Source of the DNA: Certhia americana
Lineage: Eukaryota; Chordata; Aves; Passeriformes; Certhiidae
Assembly (NCBI GenBank): GCA_018697195.1
Contig: CM031857.1
Coordinates: forward strand, 98,890,256-98,954,255
Direction: 5' to 3'
DNA: 64,000 nt
Part shown: piece by piece, positions 37,153-48,979 of the stretch
Position numbering within the stretch: position 1 is the stretch's first letter
How the letters are laid out: each line of letters begins with the position of its first letter
Translations under genes and position numbers: made by a program
Notes under the pieces: model-generated
The model's input: only the letters and a program-made list of their open reading frames with translations
What the model was told of the DNA's origin: nothing
Database searches by the model: none

Positions 37153-40100
37153 GAAATAGCCTGTGTCAGTCTTCTAGATCAAACACACACATTCGAACTT
37201 CACACTGAAATTTCTTTCTTGACTCCAGACACAATGCAGAGCTAAATTCAAGTTCGGTTTATTGCTTGATATGAGAAAACTACTTATCAAAAGCACTTGA
37301 AAAACATTTTTTTTGAGTGCAACCTGCAGCCACGCTGCTGATTTTCTGGGAGGAAGTATTGTCAGGCTATGAACTGACCTTTCAGTTAACTGGCAGGTCC
37401 AAAATTCAGTACTACCGCAGAACTAATGCAGAATTAAATAACAAGGTTTCATCCAGAGAAAATTAATTTCAGCAAGTAAATATGTATTTTCCCCATGCTG
37501 CTAGTAAACTACATGCTGCATGACCAAGTATTTGGAAAGAGACATTTGGAGAAAGGGACAAACTAAAGGAATTGGTGAAACATATCACAATTTTAGGAAG
37601 GAAGGGCTGAGGATAACTTTGGAAATCTAAGTTCACCTTTGACCTTCTGAATTTCTCATTGTTCATTTCAGCACTCTAGTAAATTAAATGAAATATACTT
37701 GAAGCCATGAGGGTAACTGCTATGCCCACTATTAAAAATACAACAAAAAACTCTGGGGATATATACCAGAAGAAACCTGCAGATGTGCATCTCGTGTACC
37801 TTCCACAAAACACGTATGTTTGACTTCAGAAGTAGTTCCAGGATTTGGTGTTGGAGCACAAACCTCAGCACTCTTTTCTAAGAGAGACAGCTGGCATCCC
37901 ACTTGTCAGAAAGTTAAGTTGTACTTCTTAGCACTTGGGAGCACTCTGTCTCCTCTCTGTCACTTCAACAGGATAATTCATACCTGACCGATTTTAGTGA
38001 CTTGATGAAGACTTTACATGAGGAGAGCCACCAGACTAAAAGCCCATCTAGACTGACAGCCTGCTCATGACAGAGGTCAGTACCTAATGCCAAAGGAAGG
38101 ATGCAAAAGCAGAAAATACAAATCCCTACATGTCACCAGCATCACCTAGTGAGAAATGGAGAGATCAGAAAAATGCAGATGCTTCTCCAAAGCCAGCCAG
38201 CTGCTCTGCGATCTACCACCTCAACACCTCCCCCATCAGCATGTTACACATGATGCAATCTTCACAGCCTGGACACTTCTACATTTACCAGTGCCCAAAA
38301 ATCCCAAGGCAATGACAACTGATGAATTTTAGAGTGATTCTGCCAACACTGTTCAGCAATCAGAAACTGCAGCCCTTCTAGAAATCAAGGTATTCTGAAA
38401 TACTCATACAAAGTGAGAACAGCAGCATTAGTTTCAGCATTTGAACAACCACAGAAAAGTTGAGGCCCAGCTTGCTCTTTGGAGACCTACATTCCTTGGC
38501 AAAGTTTCTACAATTTCTGTGAATACAGAGCTGACTTTTAGAGCAACAATCCCTTCAGCAACTACAAACGAAATTAAACCCAGGAGATTCTTATCCAGCT
38601 AAATGTGAACAAGAACACTCAATGGTGTAACATCCATGTTATTTATTTCAGTAAAAATATTCATTTAATATTTAGCTTTCTTTTTTTTACTTTACCTCCA
38701 TGATTTCAGTGCACCAGAGCAGTGATCTGACAAACTCAGACATGTGTCCTTGAAAACATCGTGGGAAATTCCAATAGTCACATAAACAGCTTTGGGTACT
38801 TTGGAGGCCAGCAACAATTGCAATAATTGCAACACTGATGAACAGCTGGATTGCTCTGTACTGGATATTTCATAGGGTTACAGCACAAGTGTCTCTCAGT
38901 ATGTTGCCATATCAACCTTCTGTATTTCTCCGAGAGACAGGAAAGTGCTATCACCCTTGTACTAAAAAGGTCCAAATAAACAGAAAATGTACACAAATTC
39001 CTAGAGCAGGAGGTGTTCTAGATTCTTTGGAATGACCATCACAGCAGACGACATCACATGGTGGCATAGGTTCTCAACCCTATCACTGGAGAAGACAAGA
39101 AGTTCCCTTGTATCCTTAGGGTTTAAGATGCATCATCTTTTGGGTATAAATGACTAGCTTTTTTCTTCCTGGAAGGCATACGTGGAAGATGAAGACTATT
39201 ATTTGGAATATTTGTTTCTGAATTTCACCTACTTGAAAGCTTTTGTGGATCTAGTCCCAAGTGGCACACCCAAGGCTGTGATGGAGGTCTGTACAGGCCA
39301 CCCAAGTCTGGGATGGGTGGCTTAACAACCCCTGCCTGCCTCTCTCACTTGATTTTTAGCATCCAAGGAAATGAATTTTAAAAAGACCCAGGCAGATGGA
39401 AGTCTCTGAACTGTCAGTTTCTGCCATGCCAGCACCCACATTTCCCTAATGACAAAGGATGTGGATTCCATCTGGATGCTTCTGAAAAAACTGAGGCACA
39501 GTGAGAGATGCTGAAAAGCAAACGGTGGCTCTGGAAGCCTTGGCATTAAAAACCCCCCATTAAAATTAGCCAGGGTAAATTACGTGTCTCCAAGCAAATC
39601 TGTCTGTATAGGGGATTTGCTTTACAGCAGGGAGACCTAATATGTGTAACACTCGAGGTATTTTGCAGCCACTCTCTGTTGCAGTTTCTGAGCAGATTTT
39701 GTACATCATGAGTGTAGAATGCAGACATCATCATTACATCCATTTTTACCTTGCTCTTTGGCATTTGCTTTTCACTATTTCTCCGGTGCTGAATGCCCTG
39801 GAACTTTTAATATTATTTCTACAACAAAAGCTCCCCCAGTAGATACCAGAATAGGTGTGTTAGAAAACACTTACTTCATAGTCCACAGTGTCACTGTCCA
39901 CTTTCAAGGTTGAAAGTATCACACCAAAGGCAGATGAATTCAGATTTATCAGCAGAGAACTGAGACACAGCTCCTTCCTAAGATCATTTAGAGATCCAGA
40001 AATGCTGCATGTGGCACCCAGATGCAACCAGTAATGAAGGAGTTTTAGGGGAAAGTGCAGAAACTGTGAAGGACAGACTGCCCAAGCTGAGTGATTAGCA

Positions 40101-40170
40101 CAGAGATGATTTTATGCTATTTTTCCCTAGAGCTGTGTCTGACAGCAGGGTCTCACCTGCTCTTTTCCAC

Positions 40171-40186
40171 AGCAGCTGCAGCTGCT
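40171..40186. repeat. 16-bp perfect palindrome with two CAGCTG E-boxes
   Basis: AGCAGCTGCAGCTGCT is self-complementary and holds two adjacent CAGCTG cores. A related CAGCTGCAGATG lies 70 bp downstream. It could be a bHLH site cluster or simple CAG/CTG slippage. Confidence 0.5.
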
Positions 40187-41083
40187 TTCACAGCCTCCCC
40201 TGCAAGGACAAAGAATGAAGAGGAGACTAGAGAAGCCACTCAGAGCAGCTGCAGATGCTAATGGAATAACCAAGCAGGCAAACCTGCCTTCAAAAAATTA
40301 CCAGCACCAGTTCAGAGTGTAAGTAGTGTCTGCATCTTCCCACACCAAACTGTTCTCATATGAAGCAACCTTCCATAACAGCATTCTGAAAGGAATTTTT
40401 TCTCTTACAAGAGTGGGGAAGGATTTCTTGTCGCACACGTGGCCTCAGCCCTGGGGCCCACCTTTTGGTTCTTTGCCGAAACTTTGCAGAGCACAAGTAT
40501 GTCACAGCAACACCTTCAATCCTTGGAAACCTCATGGACACAAAACAGGCCCTGACGCTCTGTGTGATCTAAAACTGTATTTTCTTTGTAAAGAGAAAGT
40601 TCTAGCAGCTGATCCATCAGAGCAAGCTACTGACTGGTTTCCATGGGATCCTTCTGCAACCCACAACTACCAAAACCAGGTAGAAATAGTAGAAATGGAT
40701 CTCAGATGGTGAGGGACAGAGCAGCTGAGAGGAGCAATGTACCTGTCTCTTGTTTTTATTGCTGTATCCTCAAGACAAGTCCAGTCAGAAGGAATTTTAC
40801 TGCATTACTGATTTACCAGGGCAGCAACAATACAAGACTACCAGGCTTCTCATACTGAGTCATGAATAACTTAGGGAAAATAGCTTCCTGGGAGAAAGAG
40901 TAACACAAATTCTGTATTTGTTCAGCAAAGATGTTGTCAACAAGCTGCATTTTGGTCACAGGGATGACACCTAAGTTAACTGTTAAGCAAAAGGTCTATA
41001 AAGAACACTTAGATCCTATTGTTCATTTTTCTAGCACTTAAGACTTTTGCTTTCTTCTTTCTGCACTCCTCAAAATCCTTGCA

Positions 41084-41182
41084 AAAGATATAAATATATA
41101 ATTATATAATATATAATAATTTAATAAATAAAAAGATATAATATATAATAATTTATAATAATTATATTATAATAATAATAAA
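41084..41182. repeat. AT-rich microsatellite
   Basis: About 100 bp consisting almost only of A and T in ATATAA and TAATAA patterns, ending in (AAT)n. It lies in GEMIN8 intron 3 and is likely length-variable. Confidence 0.9.
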
Positions 41183-44178
41183 CTGAACCTCTCAACAAGC
41201 CCCCTAGTGTATGTACTGTCTCACTACAGTAAGAGGAACACAGCAGGCAGACAAACGATGAAGACTTCCAACACAGGTTTCTGAAGTTTAATACATGTTT
41301 TCGTATTAAGACAGCATTCTTCATTTCTATCAAACATAAGAGGAAGTAGAGGCGTTGAACATCTTGCCATTCCTCTTAAAGAAACATTTACACTACAGTC
41401 ACAATGAGCTTCTTTTCCTACACTCTCAGTTATAACCTGCTGTCTCTCAAATACCAGTACTCCACAGCATGCTTAGAAAGAACTAAGACCACTGGCAGAC
41501 AGGGAACTGGCATTCCAGGTCCCAGCTCCACCCAGCTGTCCAGGCTGCATGCATGGGAGCCTGGCCCACAGAATCCCCAGGAGCTGAAGCCTGTGGCATC
41601 CCTTGGCAGAAATCAAGTTAAGCCTGGCCTTGTTCTTGTGCATTTTCAGGGGTTGCAAACACTGTCAAACAGGCTCAGCCAAAGGCACATACAAATAAGA
41701 AAGACTTTATATATAATTTCCAGGTACATGTATTAACTCCCCCACAACTCTCCAGAGCACACAGAACAATTTTCTTGGCAGTGCCTCAAGCTTTCCAATA
41801 TCTCTCTTCCATTACTTCCTGCAAGATATAGGTTCACACCGCAAAGCTATACATTCTCCTAAACTCAAATTCTGTCTCTAGCATAGGATCTCCAAGGATG
41901 TTTTCTTGACTATCACATATTTTACAAATGGTGTGTTTCCAAATTGATATGCTTTGTATAAAGGTAACCTTGTCTGTCACGAAAGAGATGTAAAACTGTG
42001 ACAAACTCTTTCTCTCCAGATTCTAATTCTGCAAGTAGAGATTAGTTTTCAATATTAAAGCAGTGAAAATTGTGGCACTTGTCCTTGTTTCTCTAGTAAA
42101 GAGGCATTTTCTCAATTGCTGGCTCACTGCATATGTCCACATTATCCAGTAGCAAATAACACAGCCTCTATGCTGGACACAGTGGCTGCACTTGAAAAGA
42201 TTCTGCTGCTACACAACAAAAGGTTCAATCATCAGGATCAGAGATGTGGTACGAAAGGAGTAACTTTCACATTTCTTCTTCAGTTCACAAAAGAACACAT
42301 TTCAAAAGCATCTCTCAAGCCCCCACACATATTGCAGAATGCGCTCTTATTTCACAGGCATTTCTCAGAACCTTCACAACTCAAATTCTAAAGACTGTGG
42401 CTAAAGTTCACACCAAACAAGGCTTTTTGGTTTGTCAAAAAGTCTGTTACCCAAGGCTGTTAAAGCCAGGGAAGTTGAGCAAATATTTGTAAGTTCACCA
42501 TTCACACTGCTTGGACAGTTTAGGTTAGGGAAGGAGAAAGAAAAAGAAATGGTGGGGACCATGAGTCTGTAGTTCAAGAATCTGAGCTACAGTCTTATGA
42601 AAAAAAAGGCAGATAAAAAACAGAGAAAAGCATTTACCAAAAATGAAGGAAAGAAGAAAAACATGGTGGCAAAACCCCCAAATCAAAGGCTATTTTCCAA
42701 GAGGAATGCAGGCCTTAAATAAAACCAAAAGCTTCATGGATCTGGTACGATTCAGCAAGTTACAAAACATGGAAAATTCTATTACTTCCTCTTCACAGAA
42801 GAGGCAGTGGCAACTATCATCCTTCAGAGAAAAAGAAACCTGAGGGTAAAAGCCTACAGATTGCAGTTTTGAAACAAACATCTTCATTCACCATTTCCGT
42901 TCATTTCTAAAAAAATATTTTCCATCTACCAAAAAAATTTAAGCTGAGACATTATTTTGGGGAAAAGCTGGAGGCTATGTGTGGGCAATACAAACAGAGG
43001 CTTTGATGGAAAAAACTAGTGAGAGCATTAACAAATGACAGACTATTATCCTTCAGTAATGAACTGACATGATAGTACTTTCCCTTGCTTTTCTTTGTTT
43101 TTAAATAAAGGATTCTGTCTGTATCCTCCTAACTACTACAGACTGGTTCTCAATGTACTTGCAATGCTGCACTCAATTAAAATTGATTCTTTTTCTCTTA
43201 TATGCAAAAGGAAACAAAGAAATATTGTATAAGGACTACATGTTTCAAAGGCTAAATTTAAAAGTGTAATAAATATGTGCAATTAGACAATTTACAGAAC
43301 TGTTGGGGCTGTAAATCTTCCTTTCTTGGTTTTTGCCCTTTTAATTCTTGCAAATGTAAAAAGGCAACTTACTGCGTTTTGTCCTTTACATCCAGGATGC
43401 CTGGAGAATGTGCTACCATACCTAGGTCTAACAGGTATGGTAACCCAGGAAAACTTTATGCTTTTCAACTGCCAGAGGGAAAACTTAAATGCAACCACGA
43501 ACATTCCCAAGATGCACAGACACCAAATACATGAAAAACCAGTATGCCAGACTAGCCCGACAAGAAAACCCTCTAAAAAAGAAAATCACTATATAATTAT
43601 GATTGCATATAAAGAAACAAATGAAGAGGAATTAAAACTGTCTGTAAGGGTTTTAACCAAATACACCATTTATCTAAAATATTAGACAAGTTAGTAGTGT
43701 GTAAGTATATCTGAGTTCATACAGCCTCATAGAGCCTCAGCAAAACTTTGCTCATAATTACTTCTGGGGATTCCAGGAACATGTAACTGACTACAACACA
43801 TGATACAAATGCAAAAGCTAAGTAAGAAACTGATGTGACTTCAAAGACAAAAAAAAAAGATTGTTTTAAAAGAGGTTGGTTGTGAACTGTATCACTGCAG
43901 AAGTGTTAAATCATGCAGCAAGTTTGCCAGTTTCAAAGCCCTTACTTTGCAAATTAGCCAATCAATGCAAATTCCCACTGAGAAAACAAACCAAAAAAAT
44001 CCTACATCAGTTAGAGATCTACTTGTTCTTCAAGTTTGTGGCAGCTACCAAGAAATGAAGTAAATCTTAAGTTTTCTTCTTTGGCTAGTCTGACAGAACA
44101 TCTTATCTGTGGAGCTTTTCTCTTTGCAATTAGCATTAAGACTTGTATGTCACCATCTAAGCTCAAATGCCTTTCACA

Positions 44179-44242
44179 GAGCCACAGAATCACAGAATCC
44201 TTAGGTTGGAAAAGACCTCCAAGATTGAGTCATCTCATTCTC
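44179..44242 (-). mobile_element. CR1 LINE terminal fragment, minus orientation
   Basis: The plus strand shows 'agaatcacagaatccttagg' and 'ttggaaaagacctccaagat', the antisense of the extreme CR1 3' end. Only about 65 bp are recognisable before similarity fades. It lies in the sense direction of GEMIN8 intron 3. Confidence 0.85.
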
Positions 44243-45568
44243 AGTAACATCTCAGGCCTATTTAAGTCTTTCACAGTTAAGATTGCAAGATCTTATGCTC
44301 GGATATCTGTGATCATTTATCTCTGGCAAGCACTAGATCAGGCATTGTAAGTAAAGTCTGACATCAGTTAGAATTCCTTTTAATCCATTTGACTATCCTT
44401 TTACATGCTGATGAGACATCTGGGGATCAAGTGTGGGAACCAGCTATATCTCACATGAAAAATCAAGACTCACTACACGTGTCCAAAATATATGCACTAA
44501 TATTGTGTAGGTAGCATTTCCTAAATTTTGGACAGGTAGAAAAACACCAAATTAATGGAAGTCAAACTTCACAAAGATTGGTATCCCCTTCCTTATCAGC
44601 CAAATTCATTCCTATGTGCCCCATTGCTGCTCTGCTCCCTTGTGACTCACACTTCACTAGGTTGCCCATAAGCATGTATCTAACTCTTGCAAACTCTTGC
44701 TTTTAAAAGAAGAGCAAGCTGTGTGTCTTCTCCCAAGTGAATATCAAGGCACGGGGGTCAGAGGCTGTGAGTTCCACCCGGAGCCCCTTACTGATGCCAG
44801 AGGAATTAAACATGAGACACAGTCTTCCCCTTAATGTTCCCTAATGTCTGGCTTTTACTTAACTGATCCTCAAGGTCCCTACTGGTATTCCACTGTGGCA
44901 CACCCAATCTCATTTGCTTTAAAGGCTATGTAAAACTCTTGCCTCACCCTTACAAATGCCTCTTTCAGACGTGGAGGTGTAAATTTCAGGCATTACTGAA
45001 ATTTATGCTACCCAAATTTTTCTATAAATCTGCTTCTAAGGACATGTAGTTGGGGTTTAGAAGGAAAAGGCATTAAAGAGAAAATACTCAAGAGTAAGGA
45101 GGGTTTCCTTTGTGGATGCATTATCTCGATCTTTTCAAGCATCAAGACAAAATAACAACTGTTAAACACAATAAATAACATGATATGGCATCATTATGGA
45201 TCACAGCCTAACAAACCTCTATATTTAATTTTGTTCATAAACAGCAATCAGTAAAATTAATAAAACTATCTCTTAAAGCCTTCAACAGTCTCCATACCAG
45301 CTCATTTCCACACCATCAGGGAAACAATGATTTTTCCCTCCTCCTGCTGAGAAACTTTAGCAGAACTAAAAAAATATTCTATTTACCTCTTCCCTCACTA
45401 TGAAAGAAAAATAGTATTTCCAAACAAGATCATTCTGTGTTTTTAATTACTCACAAAATTAGCATTTAGAAAGCACCATTCACCCTAGATTTCTGTCACT
45501 TTAAAATTTCATTTAAGTCAAGTACTTGTTTACTTTTTTGTGCTTTGAGGAATTATAGATGCTCACTT

Positions 45569-45645
45569 AGTACTATCCTCACTTTATCAGGGAAGCTACT
45601 AAAGAAACTGAGGCATGCAGTAGTGAAAGACTAGAACCTGCTAGA
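45569..45645 (+). mobile_element. Possible MIR SINE remnant
   Basis: TAGTACTATCCTCACTTTAT followed by AAAGAAACTGAGGCATGCAG resembles the MIR segment TACTATTATTATCCCCATTTTACAGATGAGGAAACTGAGGC in order and spacing. Strongly diverged. Confidence 0.35.
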
Positions 45646-46552
45646 ATTTGCATGAAGATCTGCAATAGTGCCACTGAGGCACATGGAGTTAAACTCATTC
45701 AGAACTAGGTTACTACACAGCACAGAGCAGAGACCAAATCATTCTAAAAGGCTCCAAGTACTGCTGTGGTGGAAGGAACAAAAGTAAAATCTGTATTCTG
45801 AGTCACAAACTCTTTCCCAATTCACCTGCTCATCAGAAAGAACAAATCATATTTTTAGCAAGAGCAGGCAGTGAGGGGTCAGAAAGAGACTCAATAGCTA
45901 CACCAAGGTCATAGAGGATATTTGCAACATAGAACATCTCTAAGCCCTGATTTCCCACTTTCCAGGATACCACCTTTAATCACTCACATACCTTTAAATA
46001 CCACTAATCATAATAGTAAAAATAAATCCAAAGAAAATGTTCTGCATTGCCAGAAGTAGCCCAGAGTCTTAAAGCATCATGAACCTCATCAAAGGAACAT
46101 TTCAACGGAGAACACCAAGCTGATTCTGCAAAATGCACAATGAGAATGGGATTCATGTCAGGCACTACCACAGAACTCCTTAACTCACCTTCCTCTGCTA
46201 ACTAGATCAACTGTGCATCACACTGATAAGAAGTGTGAAATTAAACTGAGTTGTTTCAGCTCACCCTCTGATACCTGCTGATCAAAGAACTTAAAATACT
46301 TTTTATTTCTCTTCCAATCATTGCCTTTATTATACGTTTTTAGAATGTTTTCTTTTTCTGAGAAGCAGAGAAAGCTTTATTAAACACTATTATGGGTATT
46401 TTGTACTGAAGTCATGTGAGAAAGGTTATTTTTATTCTGCTTTCTTAAAACAGGTAACAATTTTTTCTGCAACATCTGTATATGAGTAAAGTGTCAATAA
46501 AGTACAGAACAATCCCTTATTCTTTTAAGGATTTCACAGAAACAAAGATGAC

Positions 46553-47897
46553 TGTTCTGGTTTGGGTTTGCTAATTTGAAATTTATCAATTAAGAGTAAA
46601 GCAGACTTAAGCTTGAAAGGAATAAAACTTTATTAACTAACACTAAAAGAAAAAAAACAAGAATCAGAATAAAACTTTCACAACACTTCGCCTTCCCCCA
46701 CCAACTATTCACTTTCTTACTCCAATGTAAAAAGACAAAACTTAGGATTCTCAGTCAGTTATCACCCTTAAAATAATCATTTCTTGATTCCTCAAGGAGA
46801 AAGGAGTCTCTCTTGAACACCATAGTGATTTTTCACAAGGTATCATTCTCTTGCTCTCACACTTCACAAATGGCCCACCTGGGGGAAGAAAATTTGCCAT
46901 TGTGAAGTCCCTTCCTATGAGACAGTCTTTACAGCTGCTCATGGGCCATATCAGTTTAATAGGGTACAGCTTAAGGATGCTTTTTCTAGTACAAAACAAG
47001 AGTTCTGTTCATCTATCTCATCTTCAAGAAACAGGGGCTATCTTCTCTCATAGAGAGGGTATCATCTCTCTCTTTCTTGGTCTTCCTTTGTTCAATTTCT
47101 CTAATAGATCACAATTACATCAACTCAGAGCTATGACTAGAACCTTGCATGCCCCTAAAAATATTCTATATGTTACAGGACATTAAGTCTATTCTTTATG
47201 GCCTTACAAGAGAAGTCCAACCTAACTAGGCCACTCCTTCAATCTTCCTTTCAATTGAGGATTCTTCTCTCACTTTTTCTGACATTAGGTCTCACGCTGT
47301 GTCTTTTTACATTTCATCTGGTCTCTTCTTTCTCTCACTGGGCAAGATTCATGCTTTGGGAGTTTCATCTGGTTAGGAAAAAAGTTAACACAGGCCACAG
47401 CCGGGACAAGGCAGTCACATGATGAATTACAGTTGTGCTGGAGCTGGGTCAGGATCTCAAGGCCTGCTATGTTTAATTCCAGTTGTGCTGAGAGAGGGAG
47501 GATAGGATCTTTTTTCAGCCTGGTCAGGACTTAGCTGTAACACACCAGGGCTGATCACCTCTCCTTTCCCTGCCAGGCAGCTGCCAGGCCTGGCTCAGTC
47601 CCTGTTTTGCTGTGTGGGCCGTCCTGGATTAGCAAATCTCAGCAGCCAGGACTGAACCGAGCCTTTCCCCCCCACTACCTCTCCTTTCCCTTTGCCTGCC
47701 AGGGGAGGGCAGGGGGAACCTGCCCTGGGAAGGAGCCGGGCTGAGCCTCCTACCTCCCACACCACCGGAACCAGAAGGGGCAGATTTACGGGATCTCACC
47801 CAAAAATGTGCATTCACTAGAGGCATATCCACCCTTCTCATTGCTTTAATCAGGTGTCAATATTACAAAATTGTCCAGTCAGGGCTAAACCAGGACA
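46553..47897 (-). mobile_element. Solo-LTR-like element, 1,345 bp, with perfect ATGAC target-site duplication
   Basis: The element begins TGTTCTGGTTTGGG and ends GCTAAACCAGGACA. The termini form an imperfect inverted repeat with TG...CA ends. It is flanked on both sides by ATGAC (46548-46552 and 47898-47902), a perfect 5-bp duplication that sets the borders. On the minus strand an AATAAA lies about 70 bp before the end, where an LTR poly(A) signal is expected, so minus orientation is favoured. No gag, pol or env frame is visible. The interior is too long for most bird LTRs but has no coding core. It sits 617 bp past the exon 3 donor of GEMIN8. Confidence 0.82.
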
Positions 47898-48513
47898 ATG
47901 ACCAATACCTCTGAGGATCAAGACCTGAGAAAAATCTTAAGACTTTGGCTTACATTCCCTATCAAAGGACTTGGGTCCAGATCAAGATGCACAACAAAGA
48001 GAAACTTGTGGTATAGTACAGAACGAAGAGGATGCAGGGGGAGAAGAAAAGGGTCATGAAATTTTACTGTCAGGTTAACCAAAGAATAACAAACAAAATG
48101 GCTGCTCCATGTTGTAAAATACATTGAGGCTTACTCTAGGGTTGTGATGTATTCAAGTACTTCCTGTGGGCTCCCCCTTGAACATACAGCACATGAGCTA
48201 GATTTCACCATAAAAATTCTGGAGTTTTTTTCCTCAGCACTGAAGATATTGTCTTCTGGACAAAAGTGTTATTCTTCTCTTTGCAGACATAATTTTCTCT
48301 CTTTCTCTCCAAAAACTTTCAAACATTTTCTGAAACTTGTTTCTAATGAGTGGTACTTCAGTGCAACCAACAGTTCTGCCTATTTCAGTCAGCTGGCTTG
48401 CTCACTTGCAGTGCCTGTTTCTGTGAATTCTTACAACACCTATAAATGTTGAAGCCAGCACTCAGTGTTATGGCCACCAAACACCACAAAACACAGAACA
48501 AGCATGGACTTAC

Positions 48514-48979
48514 GCAACTCTTCTCGGTGCCTCTCCGTCTCTGCAAAAAACTGGCGAAGCTCCTCTGTGATCTCCATGTTGCTCAAGTCATATTCTATCT
48601 CCCCTTCAGACTCTGAATCCTCCTCCATTTCAGAGTCCCTTTCAGCATCCTCTTCCATTTCAGAGTCCTCATCAGCATCCTCCCTCTCCTGGTAGGCACC
48701 CACGTCCTGCTGAGCTCCCCCGTGATACGGAACTCTGACATCTGGTCTATAGCTGGGAAAATAGTTTGGGGTATGTGGGAGATTGTCCCCATCCCAGTCT
48801 GAGTAGTGGCTGCTTGGAGAGGCTGCAGCAGGATGCCATGGATGCCATGGCATGCAGTAAAAGGACTCCATGGCTTTCCTGTAGGCCTTCTGGTGCCTGC
48901 GCATCCAGCGCATGGCTAAGTCATAGTGCCTCCAGTACCTCGCATACACTTTCTGAGAGTACCACGGCTCGGTGTCTTC
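48514..48979 (-). CDS. GEMIN8: GEMIN8 central coding exon (codons 2-157)
   Basis: The acceptor is a pyrimidine-rich tract ending ggccacag before GAAGACACC at 48979. The donor is GAGTTGC-gtaagt at 48514/48513. The exon starts in phase 0 and ends in phase 1. It encodes the Gemin8 N-terminal signature EPWYSQKVYARYWRHY and the Trp/His-rich helix after it, a Pro/Tyr/Ser-rich linker, an acidic stretch built from 10-residue repeats (about residues 102-121), and the highly conserved YDLSNMEITEELRQFFAE helix near residues 131-150. The motifs match human Gemin8 in order. The open frame continues past both splice sites into intron, which makes a 229-codon frame, but those ends are not protein. Confidence 0.96.
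48619..48678. repeat. GEMIN8: 30-bp in-frame tandem repeat within GEMIN8
   Basis: Two 30-bp units (48619-48648 and 48649-48678), about 87% identical, each encoding ten residues around the motif DSEMEED. A third degenerate copy follows at each edge. The repeat lengthens the acidic region that is shorter in human Gemin8. Confidence 0.85.

Larger units (their letters stand above)
28797..48513 (-). other. GEMIN8: GEMIN8 intron 3, 19.7 kb
   Basis: The intron lies between the donor GTTGC-gtaagtcc at 48514/48513 and the acceptor at 28797. It holds CR1 fragments (31397-31580, 44179-44242), a truncated LTR (32835-33178) beside a GC-rich patch, a complete LTR-like element (46553-47897), a possible MIR remnant or two, an A/C-rich tract (29114-29233) and an AT-rich microsatellite (41084-41182). 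The rest is unique-looking AT-rich DNA. I found no nested gene. The many 60-130 codon frames have no recognisable families and no splice or initiation support. Confidence 0.85.

Noticed and set aside
39480..39515. MIR-like word AAACTGAGGCACAGTGAGAG
   Set aside because: Only one short MIR-like block matches and the flanks do not continue the MIR order, so it is too weak to call.
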